Of a stretch of DNA of 64,000 nt, positions 40,589 to 49,134 are shown in pieces (position 1 is the stretch's first letter; each line of letters opens with the position of its first letter). The position numbers and the translations under genes are program-made. The DNA comes from Actinomadura litoris (GTDB lineage Bacteria; Actinomycetota; Actinomycetes; Streptosporangiales; Streptosporangiaceae), in NCBI RefSeq assembly GCF_009733595.1, contig NZ_WOFH01000020.1, forward strand, positions 1 to 64,000, in the 5' to 3' direction. The notes under the pieces are model-generated. The model did not search any database. It saw only the letters and a list, made by a program, of their open reading frames with translations, and was not told the DNA's origin.

Positions 40589-41662
40589 CTAGAAGCCGCC
40601 CGAGGGGTCGAGGCGCATCCGGCCGCCGACGTGCGGTAAGTCCAGGAAGGTGCGGATGCCGGGCGGGGCGGCGCACACCACCGGGATCGCGTTGAGCGCG
40701 TGGCACGCGGCCGCCGACAGCGGGTCGGTGATCCAGTCGTCGCCGGTCGTCAGCGTGACCGACGGCAGCCCGTGCACCCGCACCGCGTAACCGGGCGGCC
40801 CCCAGAGCGGCTGCCGCGCGGCGTCCGCCTTGTGGATCGCCTCGATCGTGAGCACGGGGCGGCCCGCCGCGATGCCGTTGAACGTCCAGCGGGCCGCCGC
40901 GACCGTGCCGCGCGGGATCAGCCCGGACGCGACGCGCAGGTCGGCGCCCGCGAGGCGGTGGTCCACGTCGACGTCGATCTCGTCGAGGTCGATGTGCAGC
41001 CCGGCCGCCATCAGGTGCAGGCTCTCGGAGTACAGCGACCGCATCGCGGTGCGGGCGGGCCGGAGCGCGCGCAGGTAGGACTCCTCGTCCCGGCCGAACC
41101 CGATCATGTGGTGGACCATCGGCCAGGACGGGTGCCGGGCGAGGTCGTTGCACTCGCGCGCGTACACGTGGGAGATCCCGCACGACATCCGCGACAGCAT
41201 CAGCGGCAGGACGTCCGCCATGAAACCCCGGTTGATCCCGCAGCCGTGCAGCGACGTCCGGCCGCGCTTGCACGCCTGCTCCAGCTCGTTCACCAGGAAC
41301 GGCCCGTGCGCCGCCGGGTAGACGAGCCCGTTCATCGAGATGACGTTCTTGCCGGAGGACAGCAGCGCGCACACCGTGTCGAGGTCGGCGTAGGGGTCCC
41401 CGGTGGGGCCCGGCGCGTAGACGACGCAGTCGGCGTCCAGGTCGAGGATGTCGGCCAGCTCGCGGGTCGCGGTGATCCCGGTGGCCTCGCGCCCGGCGAG
41501 CACCCCGGCGTCCACGCCCTCCTTGGCGGGGCTGTGCACCCAGACCCCGGCCAGCTCCAGGCGGTGATGGTCCAGCACGCCCCGCAGCACCCGGCATCCG
41601 AGCGCTCCGGTCGCCCACTGCACCACGCGGAGCGGGCGGGGGCGTGCGTCGGCGGAACTCAT
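40589..41662 (-). CDS. NAD(P)H-dependent amine dehydrogenase family (dihydrodipicolinate reductase-like fold)
   Basis: A 357-residue protein with an N-terminal Rossmann domain of the dihydrodipicolinate-reductase type (VVQWATGALGCRVLRGVLD, GVWVHSPAKEGVDAG, DCVVYAP) and a C-terminal domain with HGCGINRGFMADVLP. This pattern belongs to the family annotated as 2,4-diaminopentanoate dehydrogenase-like or amine dehydrogenases, frequent in mycobacteria. The substrate is unknown. It is divergent from the short-chain dehydrogenase at 41914, and the pair might act in one lipid or steroid-type pathway; that is inference. Confidence 0.83.
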   Translation of the reverse strand: MSSADARPRPLRVVQWATGALGCRVLRGVLDHHRLELAGVWVHSPAKEGVDAGVLAGREATGITATRELADILDLDADCVVYAPGPTGDPYADLDTVCALLSSGKNVISMNGLVYPAAHGPFLVNELEQACKRGRTSLHGCGINRGFMADVLPLMLSRMSCGISHVYARECNDLARHPSWPMVHHMIGFGRDEESYLRALRPARTAMRSLYSESLHLMAAGLHIDLDEIDVDVDHRLAGADLRVASGLIPRGTVAAARWTFNGIAAGRPVLTIEAIHKADAARQPLWGPPGYAVRVHGLPSVTLTTGDDWITDPLSAAACHALNAIPVVCAAPPGIRTFLDLPHVGGRMRLDPSGGF

Positions 41663-41913
41663 CGAGGAATGACCTCCGGTGCTCCGTCGCGGCGGCGGGG
41701 TACCGCGATGGGTGTGGAGACTACGCGGAAAGGACGGCGAAATGCGGCAATCGTCGCAACTTTCTGGGAAGCCGCAGCGTGCGCCGGGGATGCCGCCCGC
41801 ACGTGCGCGGGGTGCGCGGCCGAGCCGGATTCGGTTAGCTGGTGCCCCCCGGTCGCACCGCTTCCGGCGGTGCGACCGGGGTGGCGGTGATGGGCGAGCG
41901 TGAGGAGACAGGG

Positions 41914-42819
41914 ATGGCGGAACTGCGCTTCGACGGCCGGGTCGCGGTCGTGACGGGGGCGGGGCAGGGCCTCGGCCGCGGGCACGCGCTGGAGTTGGCC
42001 GCGCGCGGCGCCCGGGTGGTCGTCAACGACCTCGGCGGCGACCGGTCCGGCGCGGGCGCGTCCGCCGGGCCCGCGCAGGCGGTCGCGGACGAGATCACCG
42101 CGGCCGGCGGCGAGGCCGTCGCCGACCCCGGCGACGTCGCGACGCCCGAGGGCGCGGGGGCGATCGTCCAGACCGCGCTGGACGCCTTCGGACGGGTCGA
42201 CATCGTCGTCAACAACGCGGGCATCCTGCGCGACCGCTCGTTCAAGAACATGACGGTGGCGGAGTTCGACGCGGTCATCGCCGTCCACCTGCGCGGATCG
42301 TTCCTGGTCACCAGCGCCGCGTGGCCGCACCTGCGCGAGCGGGGCTACGGCCGGGTCGTCAACACCTCGTCCCCGGCGGGCCTGTTCGGCAACTTCGGCC
42401 AGGCCAACTACGCGGCGGCCAAGATGGGCCTCGTCGGGTTCACCAGGACCCTCGCGCAAGAGGGCGCCAAGTACGGGATCGGGGTCAACGCGATCGCGCC
42501 GATCGCCTGGACGCGGATGACCGAGGACCTGCTGCCCGCCGAGTTCGCGGACCGGCTCGGCGCCGAGCAGGTCGCGCCGCTGGTCGCCTACCTCGTCCAC
42601 GAGGACAACGCCGAGACCGGCGAGGTCTACACGGTCGGCGGCGGACGGGTCGCGAAGGTCTTCGTGGCGGAGGGCCCCGGCTACGCCCAGGCGGGCACGC
42701 TGTCGGCCGAGGACGTCCGCGACAACTGGGCCGCGATCAACGCGGCCGAGCCCAGCACCGCCCACCGGAGCATGGGCGAGCAGATGGGGCCGCTGATCCG
42801 GCGGCTGACCGGCGGCTGA
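41914..42819 (+). CDS. SDR family dehydrogenase (hydroxyacyl-CoA dehydrogenase-like)
   Basis: A 301-residue classical SDR. The cofactor site is VVTGAGQGLGRGHALELA, catalytic Asn in NNAGILRDRSFKNM, Ser in VVNTSSPAGLFGN and Y-x3-K in NYAAAK. The wording resembles the (3R)-hydroxyacyl-CoA dehydrogenase part of HSD17B4/MFE-2 type enzymes, common in actinobacterial fatty-acid and steroid degradation. The ATG at 41914 has GAGGAG upstream; the ATG at 41842 would add a non-conserved leader. Confidence 0.87.
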   Translation: MAELRFDGRVAVVTGAGQGLGRGHALELAARGARVVVNDLGGDRSGAGASAGPAQAVADEITAAGGEAVADPGDVATPEGAGAIVQTALDAFGRVDIVVNNAGILRDRSFKNMTVAEFDAVIAVHLRGSFLVTSAAWPHLRERGYGRVVNTSSPAGLFGNFGQANYAAAKMGLVGFTRTLAQEGAKYGIGVNAIAPIAWTRMTEDLLPAEFADRLGAEQVAPLVAYLVHEDNAETGEVYTVGGGRVAKVFVAEGPGYAQAGTLSAEDVRDNWAAINAAEPSTAHRSMGEQMGPLIRRLTGG

Positions 42820-42851
42820 CCGGAGGGGAGCCCGAGCGGCCCGCCGGCCGG

Positions 42852-42890
42852 GCGGGACGGGGGCGGACCGGTCCACGCCGCCCGTCCCGC
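42852..42890. terminator. Bidirectional hairpin, SDR gene / CbiX-like gene
   Basis: Perfect 10-bp stem (GCGGGACGGG with CCCGTCCCGC) enclosing a smaller palindromic element (GGCGGACCGGTCCACGCC). It lies between two convergent stops. Confidence 0.65.
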
Positions 42891-42914
42891 GGGCCGGGGT
42901 CCGAACCGGCGGGA

Positions 42915-43760
42915 CTAGCCGGCCAGCGCGGTCGCCAGGGCCTCCACGTAGCGGAGGGCGGCGAGGCGGGCCAGCGCCGGGTGCGCGCCGAGGGGGCCGG
43001 AGTGGGCGGCGCCGATCGCGGCCGCCGCGGCCGCGACGTACTCCCACTCGGGCTCAAGGCCGATGAGGTGGGGCGCGAGGGCCACCGAGGCGGCGCCGGA
43101 CGCGCGGAGCTGGTCGGCGGCGCCGCGGACGGCCATCTCGTCGCCGAGCGAGGCGGTGAAGACCGGCGCCGCGAGCCGGGAGGCCAGCAGGACGCTGGTG
43201 ACCTCGGCCTGCCGGACGGCCGAGGGGCCGCCCGGGGTGGCGACGACGAAGCCGGACGCGCCGGTCACCATCGTCATCATCCTGATCCGGTCGGCGCGGG
43301 CGAGGCCGGCGTCGGCGAGGCGGTCGTGCAGCGCCTCGGCGATGAGCGGGTGCGGGCCGAGCGGCTCGGCGGCGACCGCGGGCGCGGGCGCGGCGGCGAC
43401 GGCGGCGCGGACGGCCGACTCCAGCGCCGGGTCGGGCCCGGTGGACATGGGGACGACGACGGCGGCGGGCTCGTCGGGGTCGCCCTGGGTCAGGCCGGCG
43501 AGCACGGCGGGCAGGCCCGCCTCGTCGCCTTCGACGTAGCCGACGTGGGCGGGCTGGCCGGTGTGCTCGATCTCGACGAGCCGGGCCAGCTCCGCGGCGA
43601 TCTCGGTGCCGGCCCGCCGCGCGGCGCCGGGGACGGCGAGGACGAGTGTGGGGGATCCGGGGGGCAGCAGGAAGGACTCGTCGCCGCGATGTCGCCCGCC
43701 GCGCGGTGTGCGGCGGCGTCGCGACGGGAGTGCCTCGGATGCCTGGCTTTCGGGACTCAC
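42915..43760 (-). CDS. CbiX/sirohydrochlorin-chelatase-like protein, probably non-canonical
   Basis: A 281-residue protein with two repeats of the small chelatase fold: TLVLAVPGAARRAGTEIAAELA and LASRLAAPVFTASLGDEMAVRGAADQL. Related proteins are annotated sirohydrochlorin chelatase, which inserts Co2+ or Fe2+ into tetrapyrroles. The N-terminal active-site His-Gly-Ser of true CbiX is replaced by VPGAA, though GPHPLIAEAL and LAPHLIG retain His residues. Activity is therefore doubtful. The GTG at 43760 has TACGAT 7 nt upstream and no ribosome binding site. No other tetrapyrrole gene is nearby. Confidence 0.72.
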   Translation of the reverse strand: MSPESQASEALPSRRRRTPRGGRHRGDESFLLPPGSPTLVLAVPGAARRAGTEIAAELARLVEIEHTGQPAHVGYVEGDEAGLPAVLAGLTQGDPDEPAAVVVPMSTGPDPALESAVRAAVAAAPAPAVAAEPLGPHPLIAEALHDRLADAGLARADRIRMMTMVTGASGFVVATPGGPSAVRQAEVTSVLLASRLAAPVFTASLGDEMAVRGAADQLRASGAASVALAPHLIGLEPEWEYVAAAAAAIGAAHSGPLGAHPALARLAALRYVEALATALAG

Positions 43761-43773
43761 GGCGGGAATCGTA
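43761..43773 (-). promoter_or_regulatory. Leaderless promoter -10 element (CbiX-like gene)
   Basis: Minus-strand TACGAT (43773-43768), 7 nt, then the GTG at 43760; no ribosome binding site. Confidence 0.6.
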
Positions 43774-44308
43774 ACGCCCCCGGGCCCGGGAGTCGGCCTT
43801 CCGCCCTGGCCGGGCCTGCTTCGTGGCGCGTCCGGGGCGCCGTCGTTCCCGCCCCTGTCACTGCCTGTATAGATCGTCGATCTCCTTCCCGTGTCGTCGC
43901 GCCCGCTTCGCTGGATGGCCGTGCCGACGGTCGTCGCCGGCGGTCGTTCCGGGGACTCCGCCGAACGTTGAGCGAAGCAGCAGAGTATGGCGCATTCCGC
44001 TCCCGGCGACAGGGGGAAATGAACTATCTTGTTCGGATTTGCCGTTATCTCATTCCGAACACCGCCCCGCCGGCCCGGTGCGAGCGTCCCTCCGGTGGTA
44101 CGGCGTTCATCCCACGAACGCTCAATAGCGGCAATACACGTGAATGGGACCGAAGGGGTTGCGGTGCCGACAAGGGGCGCCTTTATGATCGCAGCACCCC
44201 GCGCGCCGGCCCGAGGGACCGCCAGGGGACGGTGCCCGGTTCCGGGAGGCTCCGGGGGTGGTGTCCGGCCTCGGGGGTGACGTCCGGCTACGGGGATGAG
44301 GGAACGCG
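43774..44308. other. Intergenic region upstream of the conservon
   Basis: A gap of over 500 nt. It holds an inverted repeat GTTCGGA-N16-TCCGAAC at 44031-44060 in a relatively AT-rich patch (44020-44055), which may be an operator or promoter area for the conservon. The segment from about 44190 to 44308 is GC-rich leader. No coding frame is convincing. Confidence 0.4.
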
Positions 44309-44722
44309 ATGACGCACAACACCGTGTCCGGTGAGCTCAACTGGCTGCTGAACGACTTCGCCGACCGCGTGACGACCGTCCGGCAGGCGGTGATCCTGTC
44401 CCGCGACGGGCTGGCGGTCGCCGCGTCCAGCGAGTTGGGCCGCGAGGACGCCGAGCACCTTTCCGCGCTGGCCTCCGGCGTGCAGAGCCTCGCGCGGGGC
44501 GCCGGGCGGCACTTCGCGGGCGGCAACGTCCGCCAGACCATCATCGAGATGGACGCGCTGCTGCTGTTCGTGACCGCCGCGGGCGACGGCACCTGCCTCG
44601 CCGTGCTCGCCGAGGCCGAGGCCGACGCGGGCCTGGTCGCCTACGAGATGGCGGTGCTGGTCAAGCGCGTCGGCCAGCACCTCCAGGCCAACCCGCGCTT
44701 CGGCACCGCCGACCGCTACTGA
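44309..44722 (+). CDS. Roadblock/LC7 domain protein (conservon B-type), extra upstream copy
   Basis: A 137-residue roadblock domain protein (ELNWLLNDFADRVTTVRQAVILSRDGLAVA ... LLLFVTAAGDGTCLAVLAEAEADAGLVAYEMAVLVKRVG). Roadblock proteins regulate Ras-like GTPases such as MglA; in conservons they partner the G-protein encoded nearby. The ATG at 44309 has GAGGGA upstream. It is followed after 33 nt by a G-protein gene. It is about 60% similar by eye to the second roadblock gene at 48099, so this is a duplicated B unit. Confidence 0.9.
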   Translation: MTHNTVSGELNWLLNDFADRVTTVRQAVILSRDGLAVAASSELGREDAEHLSALASGVQSLARGAGRHFAGGNVRQTIIEMDALLLFVTAAGDGTCLAVLAEAEADAGLVAYEMAVLVKRVGQHLQANPRFGTADRY

Positions 44723-44755
44723 CCGGACGCCGCGGCGTGCCGGAGGAGGTGCCCC

Positions 44756-45412
44756 ATGGTCTCCACGGTCCGGGTGGACCCCGAGCGGCCTGACGGGCCG
44801 GTCAGCACGAAGATCCTCATCGCCGGCGGGTTCGGCGTGGGGAAGACGACGATGGTGGGCTCGGTCAGCGAGATCAGGCCGCTGCACACCGAGGAGCCGC
44901 TGACCGAGCGCGGCGTGCTCGTGGACGACACGACCGGCGTCGGCGGCAAGACGACCACGACGGTCGCGATGGACTTCGGCCGCATCACGCTGTCGGAGCG
45001 GCTGCTGCTCTACCTGTTCGGCACGCCGGGCCAGGACCGGTTCTGGTTCATGTGGGACGAGTTGGCGACCGGCGCGATCGGCGCCGTCGTGCTCGCCGAC
45101 ACCCGGCGGCTGCCCGCCTGCTTCCCCGCCGTCGACTACTTCGAGCGGCGGTCGCTGCCGTTCGTCGTCGCGGTCAACTGCTTCGACGGCGCGGAGCGGC
45201 ACCGCCCCGCCGACGTCGCGGACGCGCTGGACCTCGACCCCGGCGTCCCGGTGGTGCTGTGCGACGTCCGCCGCCGCGAGTCCTCGAAGCGGGTGCTCAT
45301 CGCGCTGATGGAGCACGTGCTCACCTGGGCGGAGTCGGGGCGGGCGGGCGGGGGCGCGGAGCAGGAGGACGGTGGAGGGGCCGGCGGGGCCGGGGTGGCG
45401 CCCGCGGGCTGA
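44756..45412 (+). CDS. Conservon G-protein (ATP/GTP-binding, CvnD type), extra upstream copy
   Basis: A 218-residue small GTPase-like protein. The P-loop is AGGFGVGKTTMV, switch region VGGKTTTTVAMDFGRITL, G3-like FGTPGQDRFWFMWDE, and a VAVNCFDG in place of NKxD. The C-terminal tail from about residue 197 is Gly/Ala-rich and unlike the second copy at 49115. It lies between its own roadblock gene and the sensor kinase-like gene, giving a B-D pair ahead of the A-B-C-D conservon. Confidence 0.9.
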   Translation: MVSTVRVDPERPDGPVSTKILIAGGFGVGKTTMVGSVSEIRPLHTEEPLTERGVLVDDTTGVGGKTTTTVAMDFGRITLSERLLLYLFGTPGQDRFWFMWDELATGAIGAVVLADTRRLPACFPAVDYFERRSLPFVVAVNCFDGAERHRPADVADALDLDPGVPVVLCDVRRRESSKRVLIALMEHVLTWAESGRAGGGAEQEDGGGAGGAGVAPAG

Positions 45413-45552
45413 CGATCATCAGTGCGGTCCCCGTGAACCTTCGACGTAGTAGGCTCCGGCAGACCCCCGTACACCCCGCATCGGGAGGTTTCACAGTATG
45501 TCCCAATCATGGCAACGCCGAAGGCCGTCCACGTGAGCAGGGTCCACGCGCC

Positions 45553-48102
45553 GTGAGGGCGCTCCGCTTCTCCTCCATCCGGTCGAGGATCACGCTTCTG
45601 GTCCTCGTGCCGCTGCTCGCGCTGGCCTCGCTGTGGGTGTTCGTCACGAGCATCACCTACGGGGACGCGCGGGAGCTTCTGCAGGCCCGGGAGTTCCAGA
45701 ACAAGTCGGTGCTGCCCACGCAGCGGCTCATCGACGCGCTGCAGAAGGAGCGGCGGCTGTCGCTGGCCGAGCTCGGCGGCGCGCGGACCTCCGACCGGGG
45801 CCAGATGCGCATGCAGCGGCAGTCGACGGACGAGGCGCGGGAAGAGGTGCGGCGGGGCAGCCGGGACGGGAGCATGCGCGGGGCGATCCAGCCCGCGATC
45901 GTCCGGCGGATCGACGCGTTCGTCGCGCGGATCGGCTCGCTGGAGGCGACCCGCCGCGCGGTGGACGAGCGGGTCGTCGGCCGCGACCGGGCGCTGCGCG
46001 AGTACTCCGACCTCATCGACGCGGGATTCGGCGTCTACTCCGCGACGACGGCGGGCAACGGCGCCATCACCGCCGACGCGCGCACGCTGACCGCGATCGG
46101 CCGCGCCCGCGAGTTCCTCGCGCGCGAGGACGCGCTGCTCACCGGCGCGCTCGCGGCCGGGAGCCTCACGCCCGCCGAGCGCGGGGAGTTCGCGCAGCTC
46201 GTCGGCGCGCAGCGGATGCTCTACGCCGACACGGCGCCGAACCTCCCGGCCGCCGGCCGGGCCCGCTACGAGGCCATCGCGACCTCGCCGCTCGCCGTCC
46301 GGCTGCGGACGCTGGAGGACCAGGTCATCCGCGGCGACGAACCGGCCCCCGCGAAGACGCGCGGGGCGCGCGCGGGCGGCCGGGGCGCGCAGCCGAACCG
46401 GGGCGCCGAGCGGGCGCAGCCGGTCGACGCGCCGGTCTGGCGGTCGGTCGCCGACACCGTCAACGGCCGCCTCTACGACTTCGAGAACCAGGCGCTGGAC
46501 GACGTCATCGACCGCGCGCACGGCATCGCGGTGGGCCTCGTCCTGCGGCTGGCGCTCGCCGGGGGCCTCGGCCTGCTCGCGGTGGTGCTGTCCACCTACA
46601 TCGCGGTGCGCGTCGCGCGGCGGCTGCTGCGCGAGTGCCGGACGCTCGCGGGCGGCGTCGTCGACTTCACCCGGCAGCGGCTGCCGCTCATCGCGGCGCA
46701 GGTGCGCGCGGGCAAGACCGCCGAGCCCGAGCCGCAGCCCGAGGTCGAGTACCGGATCGGCGAGATCCGGCAGATCGCCGAGTCCTTCGACCGCGCCCGC
46801 GAGGCCGTGCTGCGCGCCGCCGCGGGCGAGGTCGCGGCCCGGCGCGGGATCAGCGAGGTGTTCGTCAACCTCGCCCGCCGCAACCAGGCGCTGCTGCACC
46901 GCCAGCTCAGCCTGCTCGACACGATGGAGCGGCGCACCGAGGACCCCGCCGAGCTGTCGGACCTGTTCCGCCTCGACCACCTCGCGACCCGCATGCGCCG
47001 GCACGCCGAGGGCCTGGTCATCCTCGCGGGCAAGACCGCCGGGCGCGGCTGGCGCCGTCCCGTCCCGCTGGTGGACGTGGTGCGCGGCGCGGTCGCCGAG
47101 GTCGAGGACTACCCCCGCGTCCGCGTCCAGCCGCTGCCCCGGGTCGCGCTGCTCGGCTCCGCGGTCGCCGACGCCATCCACCTGCTCGCCGAGGTCGTGG
47201 AGAACGCCACGACGTTCTCGCCGCCGCAGTCGCCGGTGCGGGTCAGCGGGCACCCCGTCGCGAGCGGCTTCGCGATCGAGGTCGAGGACCGCGGGCTCGG
47301 GATGACCGACGAGGCGCTGCGCGCCGCGAACGCGCGGCTGGCCGAGCCGCCGGAGTTCGACCCCTCCGACAGCGCGCAGCTCGGGCTGTTCGTCGTCGGG
47401 CGGCTCGCCGAGCGGCACGACATCCAGGTCACGCTGCGCCAGTCGCCCTACGGCGGCACCACCGCGATCGTGCTGATCCCCGCCTCGCTCGTCGTCGAGG
47501 CCGCCCAGCCCGAGGTCGCCCGCCGCGCCACCGGCCCGATCGAGGCCGTCACGGCCCCGGCGCTGTCGGCGTCGGCGCGGCCGAGGGCGGACCAGAGCGG
47601 CGTCGTCCGGCTGGTGGCGGGCACCGACTCGGCCGCCCCGGCGCCGGCCGCGCCGGTGCCGTCGGCGCGCCCCGAACCCGAACCCGTGCCCGAGCCCGCC
47701 GCGGACGAGCCGCCCGCGGCCCCCCTCAAGGACGGCGAGCTGCCCAAGCGGCGGCGGCAGTCGCATCTCGCCCCGCAGCTCAAGCAGCGGGTGGACGCGC
47801 ATCTCGCCGAGCAGGACCGGCGGCGGCCCGAGCCGTCCGGCACGATGCCGCTCTCCGCCCCCGTACCGGCGGACGCCCGGCCGGAGCCGGGCGGCGCGGG
47901 GCCGGGAGGCGCGGGACCGGGAGGCGAGGCCGCCCCACAGGACGCGCCGGAGGCGGACGACCCCCGCTCGCCCGAGGCGCTGCGCTCGATGATGTCCGCC
48001 ATGCAGGACGGGTGGCGGCGCGGCCGGGACGAGTCCGCCGGGTCGGCGGACGAGCCCGGCACCGGGCGGAACCGAGGCGACCAGGAGGACGACACCCGAT
48101 GA
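45553..48102 (+). CDS. Conservon sensor-kinase-like membrane protein (CvnA type, nitrate/nitrite-sensing domain)
   Basis: An 849-residue protein: membrane segment 1 at about residues 15-36 (ITLLVLVPLLALASLWVFV), an extracellular NIT-type helical sensor (PTQRLIDALQKERRLSLAELGG), membrane segment 2 near 325-350 (VLRLALAGGLGLLAVVLSTYIAV), a HAMP-like linker, and a kinase domain with VNLARRNQALLHRQLSLLDTMERR and the ATPase boxes EVVENATTFSPP and EDRGLGMTD. The C-terminal 230 residues are Pro/Ala/Glu-rich. The GTG at 45553 is the first start that leaves a complete segment 1. The stop overlaps the next gene (ATGA). Confidence 0.9.
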   Translation: MRALRFSSIRSRITLLVLVPLLALASLWVFVTSITYGDARELLQAREFQNKSVLPTQRLIDALQKERRLSLAELGGARTSDRGQMRMQRQSTDEAREEVRRGSRDGSMRGAIQPAIVRRIDAFVARIGSLEATRRAVDERVVGRDRALREYSDLIDAGFGVYSATTAGNGAITADARTLTAIGRAREFLAREDALLTGALAAGSLTPAERGEFAQLVGAQRMLYADTAPNLPAAGRARYEAIATSPLAVRLRTLEDQVIRGDEPAPAKTRGARAGGRGAQPNRGAERAQPVDAPVWRSVADTVNGRLYDFENQALDDVIDRAHGIAVGLVLRLALAGGLGLLAVVLSTYIAVRVARRLLRECRTLAGGVVDFTRQRLPLIAAQVRAGKTAEPEPQPEVEYRIGEIRQIAESFDRAREAVLRAAAGEVAARRGISEVFVNLARRNQALLHRQLSLLDTMERRTEDPAELSDLFRLDHLATRMRRHAEGLVILAGKTAGRGWRRPVPLVDVVRGAVAEVEDYPRVRVQPLPRVALLGSAVADAIHLLAEVVENATTFSPPQSPVRVSGHPVASGFAIEVEDRGLGMTDEALRAANARLAEPPEFDPSDSAQLGLFVVGRLAERHDIQVTLRQSPYGGTTAIVLIPASLVVEAAQPEVARRATGPIEAVTAPALSASARPRADQSGVVRLVAGTDSAAPAPAAPVPSARPEPEPVPEPAADEPPAAPLKDGELPKRRRQSHLAPQLKQRVDAHLAEQDRRRPEPSGTMPLSAPVPADARPEPGGAGPGGAGPGGEAAPQDAPEADDPRSPEALRSMMSAMQDGWRRGRDESAGSADEPGTGRNRGDQEDDTR

Positions 48103-48545
48103 CAGATGCCCAGCACTCCGGCACGGAGGTTCCGGGCGGAGGCGGCGGTGAGCTGAACTGGCTGCTCGACAGCCTCGTGCAGCGGGTCGCGCCGGTGCGG
48201 AACGCGGTGGTGCTGTCGAGTGACGGCCTGCGCATCGCCGCCTCGCGCGGCCTCGCGCGCGAGGAGTCCGACCATCTGGCGGCGGTCGCCGCGAGCTTCC
48301 AGAGCCTCGCGCGCAGCGCGGGGGAGTCGTTCGGCGGCGGGCCCGTCCGGCAGACGATCGTCGAGATGGAGTCGTCGTTCCTGTTCGTCACCGCCGCCGG
48401 GCAGGGCGCGTGCCTGGCCGTCCTCGCCGCCGGTGACGCCGACCTCGGGATCATCGCCTACGAGATGGCGATGCTGGTGACCCGGGTCGGCCAGCACCTG
48501 TCGGCGAACCCGCGGTCCGCCGCGTCCGAGCCGGGCGGCGTGTGA
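48099..48545 (+). CDS. Conservon roadblock/LC7 protein (CvnB type)
   Basis: A 148-residue roadblock protein: ELNWLLDSLVQRVAPVRNAVVLSSDGLRIA, SFLFVTAAGQGACLAVLAAGDADLGIIAYEMAMLV. The ATG at 48099 overlaps the stop of the CvnA-type gene by 4 nt and has GGAGG upstream. The DUF742 gene begins 2 nt after its stop, so the A-B-C-D order is tightly packed. It probably binds the downstream G-protein. Confidence 0.9.
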   Translation: MTDAQHSGTEVPGGGGGELNWLLDSLVQRVAPVRNAVVLSSDGLRIAASRGLAREESDHLAAVAASFQSLARSAGESFGGGPVRQTIVEMESSFLFVTAAGQGACLAVLAAGDADLGIIAYEMAMLVTRVGQHLSANPRSAASEPGGV

Positions 48546-48546
48546 G

Positions 48547-49134
48547 GTGGACGGCGGACAGTCTCCCGGGCCGCCGCTCCCCGGGAACGGCGAGCCCGGC
48601 CCCGGCGAGCCCGGACCCGGTGCTTCGGAGCCCGGTGCTCTGGGGCCCGGTGCTCTGGGGCCCGGTGCTCTGGGGCCCGGTGCTCTGGGGCCCGGTGCTC
48701 TGGGGCCCGGTGCTCTAGGGCACAGCGCCAGGCACGGCGCGGCGGGGACGGCGTGGTTCGACGACGCGGCCGGCCCGGTCGTGCGCCCCTACGCGCTCAC
48801 CGGCGGCCGGACGCACTACGACGGCGTCGAGTTCGACCTCGTGTCCCTGGTCACCACCGTCGTCCCGGCGGAGCCCGCCGATGATCCGCCACCGGCGTCC
48901 GCGCCCCCCTGGGCGCGGGAGCCGGAACATGAATTGATCTTGGAGCTTTGCCGCACACCGCTGTCGGTGGCCGAGATAGCGTCGGATCTGGAACTCCCCC
49001 TCGGGGTGGTCCGCGTCCTGCTCGGCGATCTTCTCGATCACTCGCTGATCCAGGTCCGTCCCCCCGCGCCGGTGGCGCAGTTCCCCAGCGAGCGCGTACT
49101 CAAGGAAGTGATCGATGGAATCCGTGCGCTCTGA
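48547..49134 (+). CDS. Conservon DUF742 protein (CvnC type) with PGALG repeats
   Basis: A 195-residue protein. Residues 1-60 are Gly/Pro-rich; residues 24-58 consist of PGASE plus six PGALG pentapeptides encoded by a 15-nt tandem repeat. The DUF742 domain follows (VRPYALTGGRTHYDGVEFDLVSLV) with a predicted winged-helix end (PLSVAEIASDLELPLGVVRVLLGDLLDHSLI). The GTG at 48547 is 2 nt from the preceding stop. The 3' end overlaps the G-protein gene by 20 nt. Confidence 0.9.
   Translation: MDGGQSPGPPLPGNGEPGPGEPGPGASEPGALGPGALGPGALGPGALGPGALGPGALGHSARHGAAGTAWFDDAAGPVVRPYALTGGRTHYDGVEFDLVSLVTTVVPAEPADDPPPASAPPWAREPEHELILELCRTPLSVAEIASDLELPLGVVRVLLGDLLDHSLIQVRPPAPVAQFPSERVLKEVIDGIRAL
48616..48720 (+). 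repeat. 15-nt in-frame tandem repeat, 7 units
   Basis: Unit CCCGGTGCTCTGGGG, seven times from 48616; units 2 to 6 are identical, the first and last diverge slightly. It encodes PGALG. Because 15 is a multiple of 3, copy-number change would alter length without a frameshift. Confidence 0.95.

Noticed and set aside
48547..48735. Repeat at the conservon as a CRISPR or phase-variation switch
   Set aside because: The 15-nt units are contiguous, without spacers, and their length is a multiple of three, so neither CRISPR nor on/off frame switching fits.
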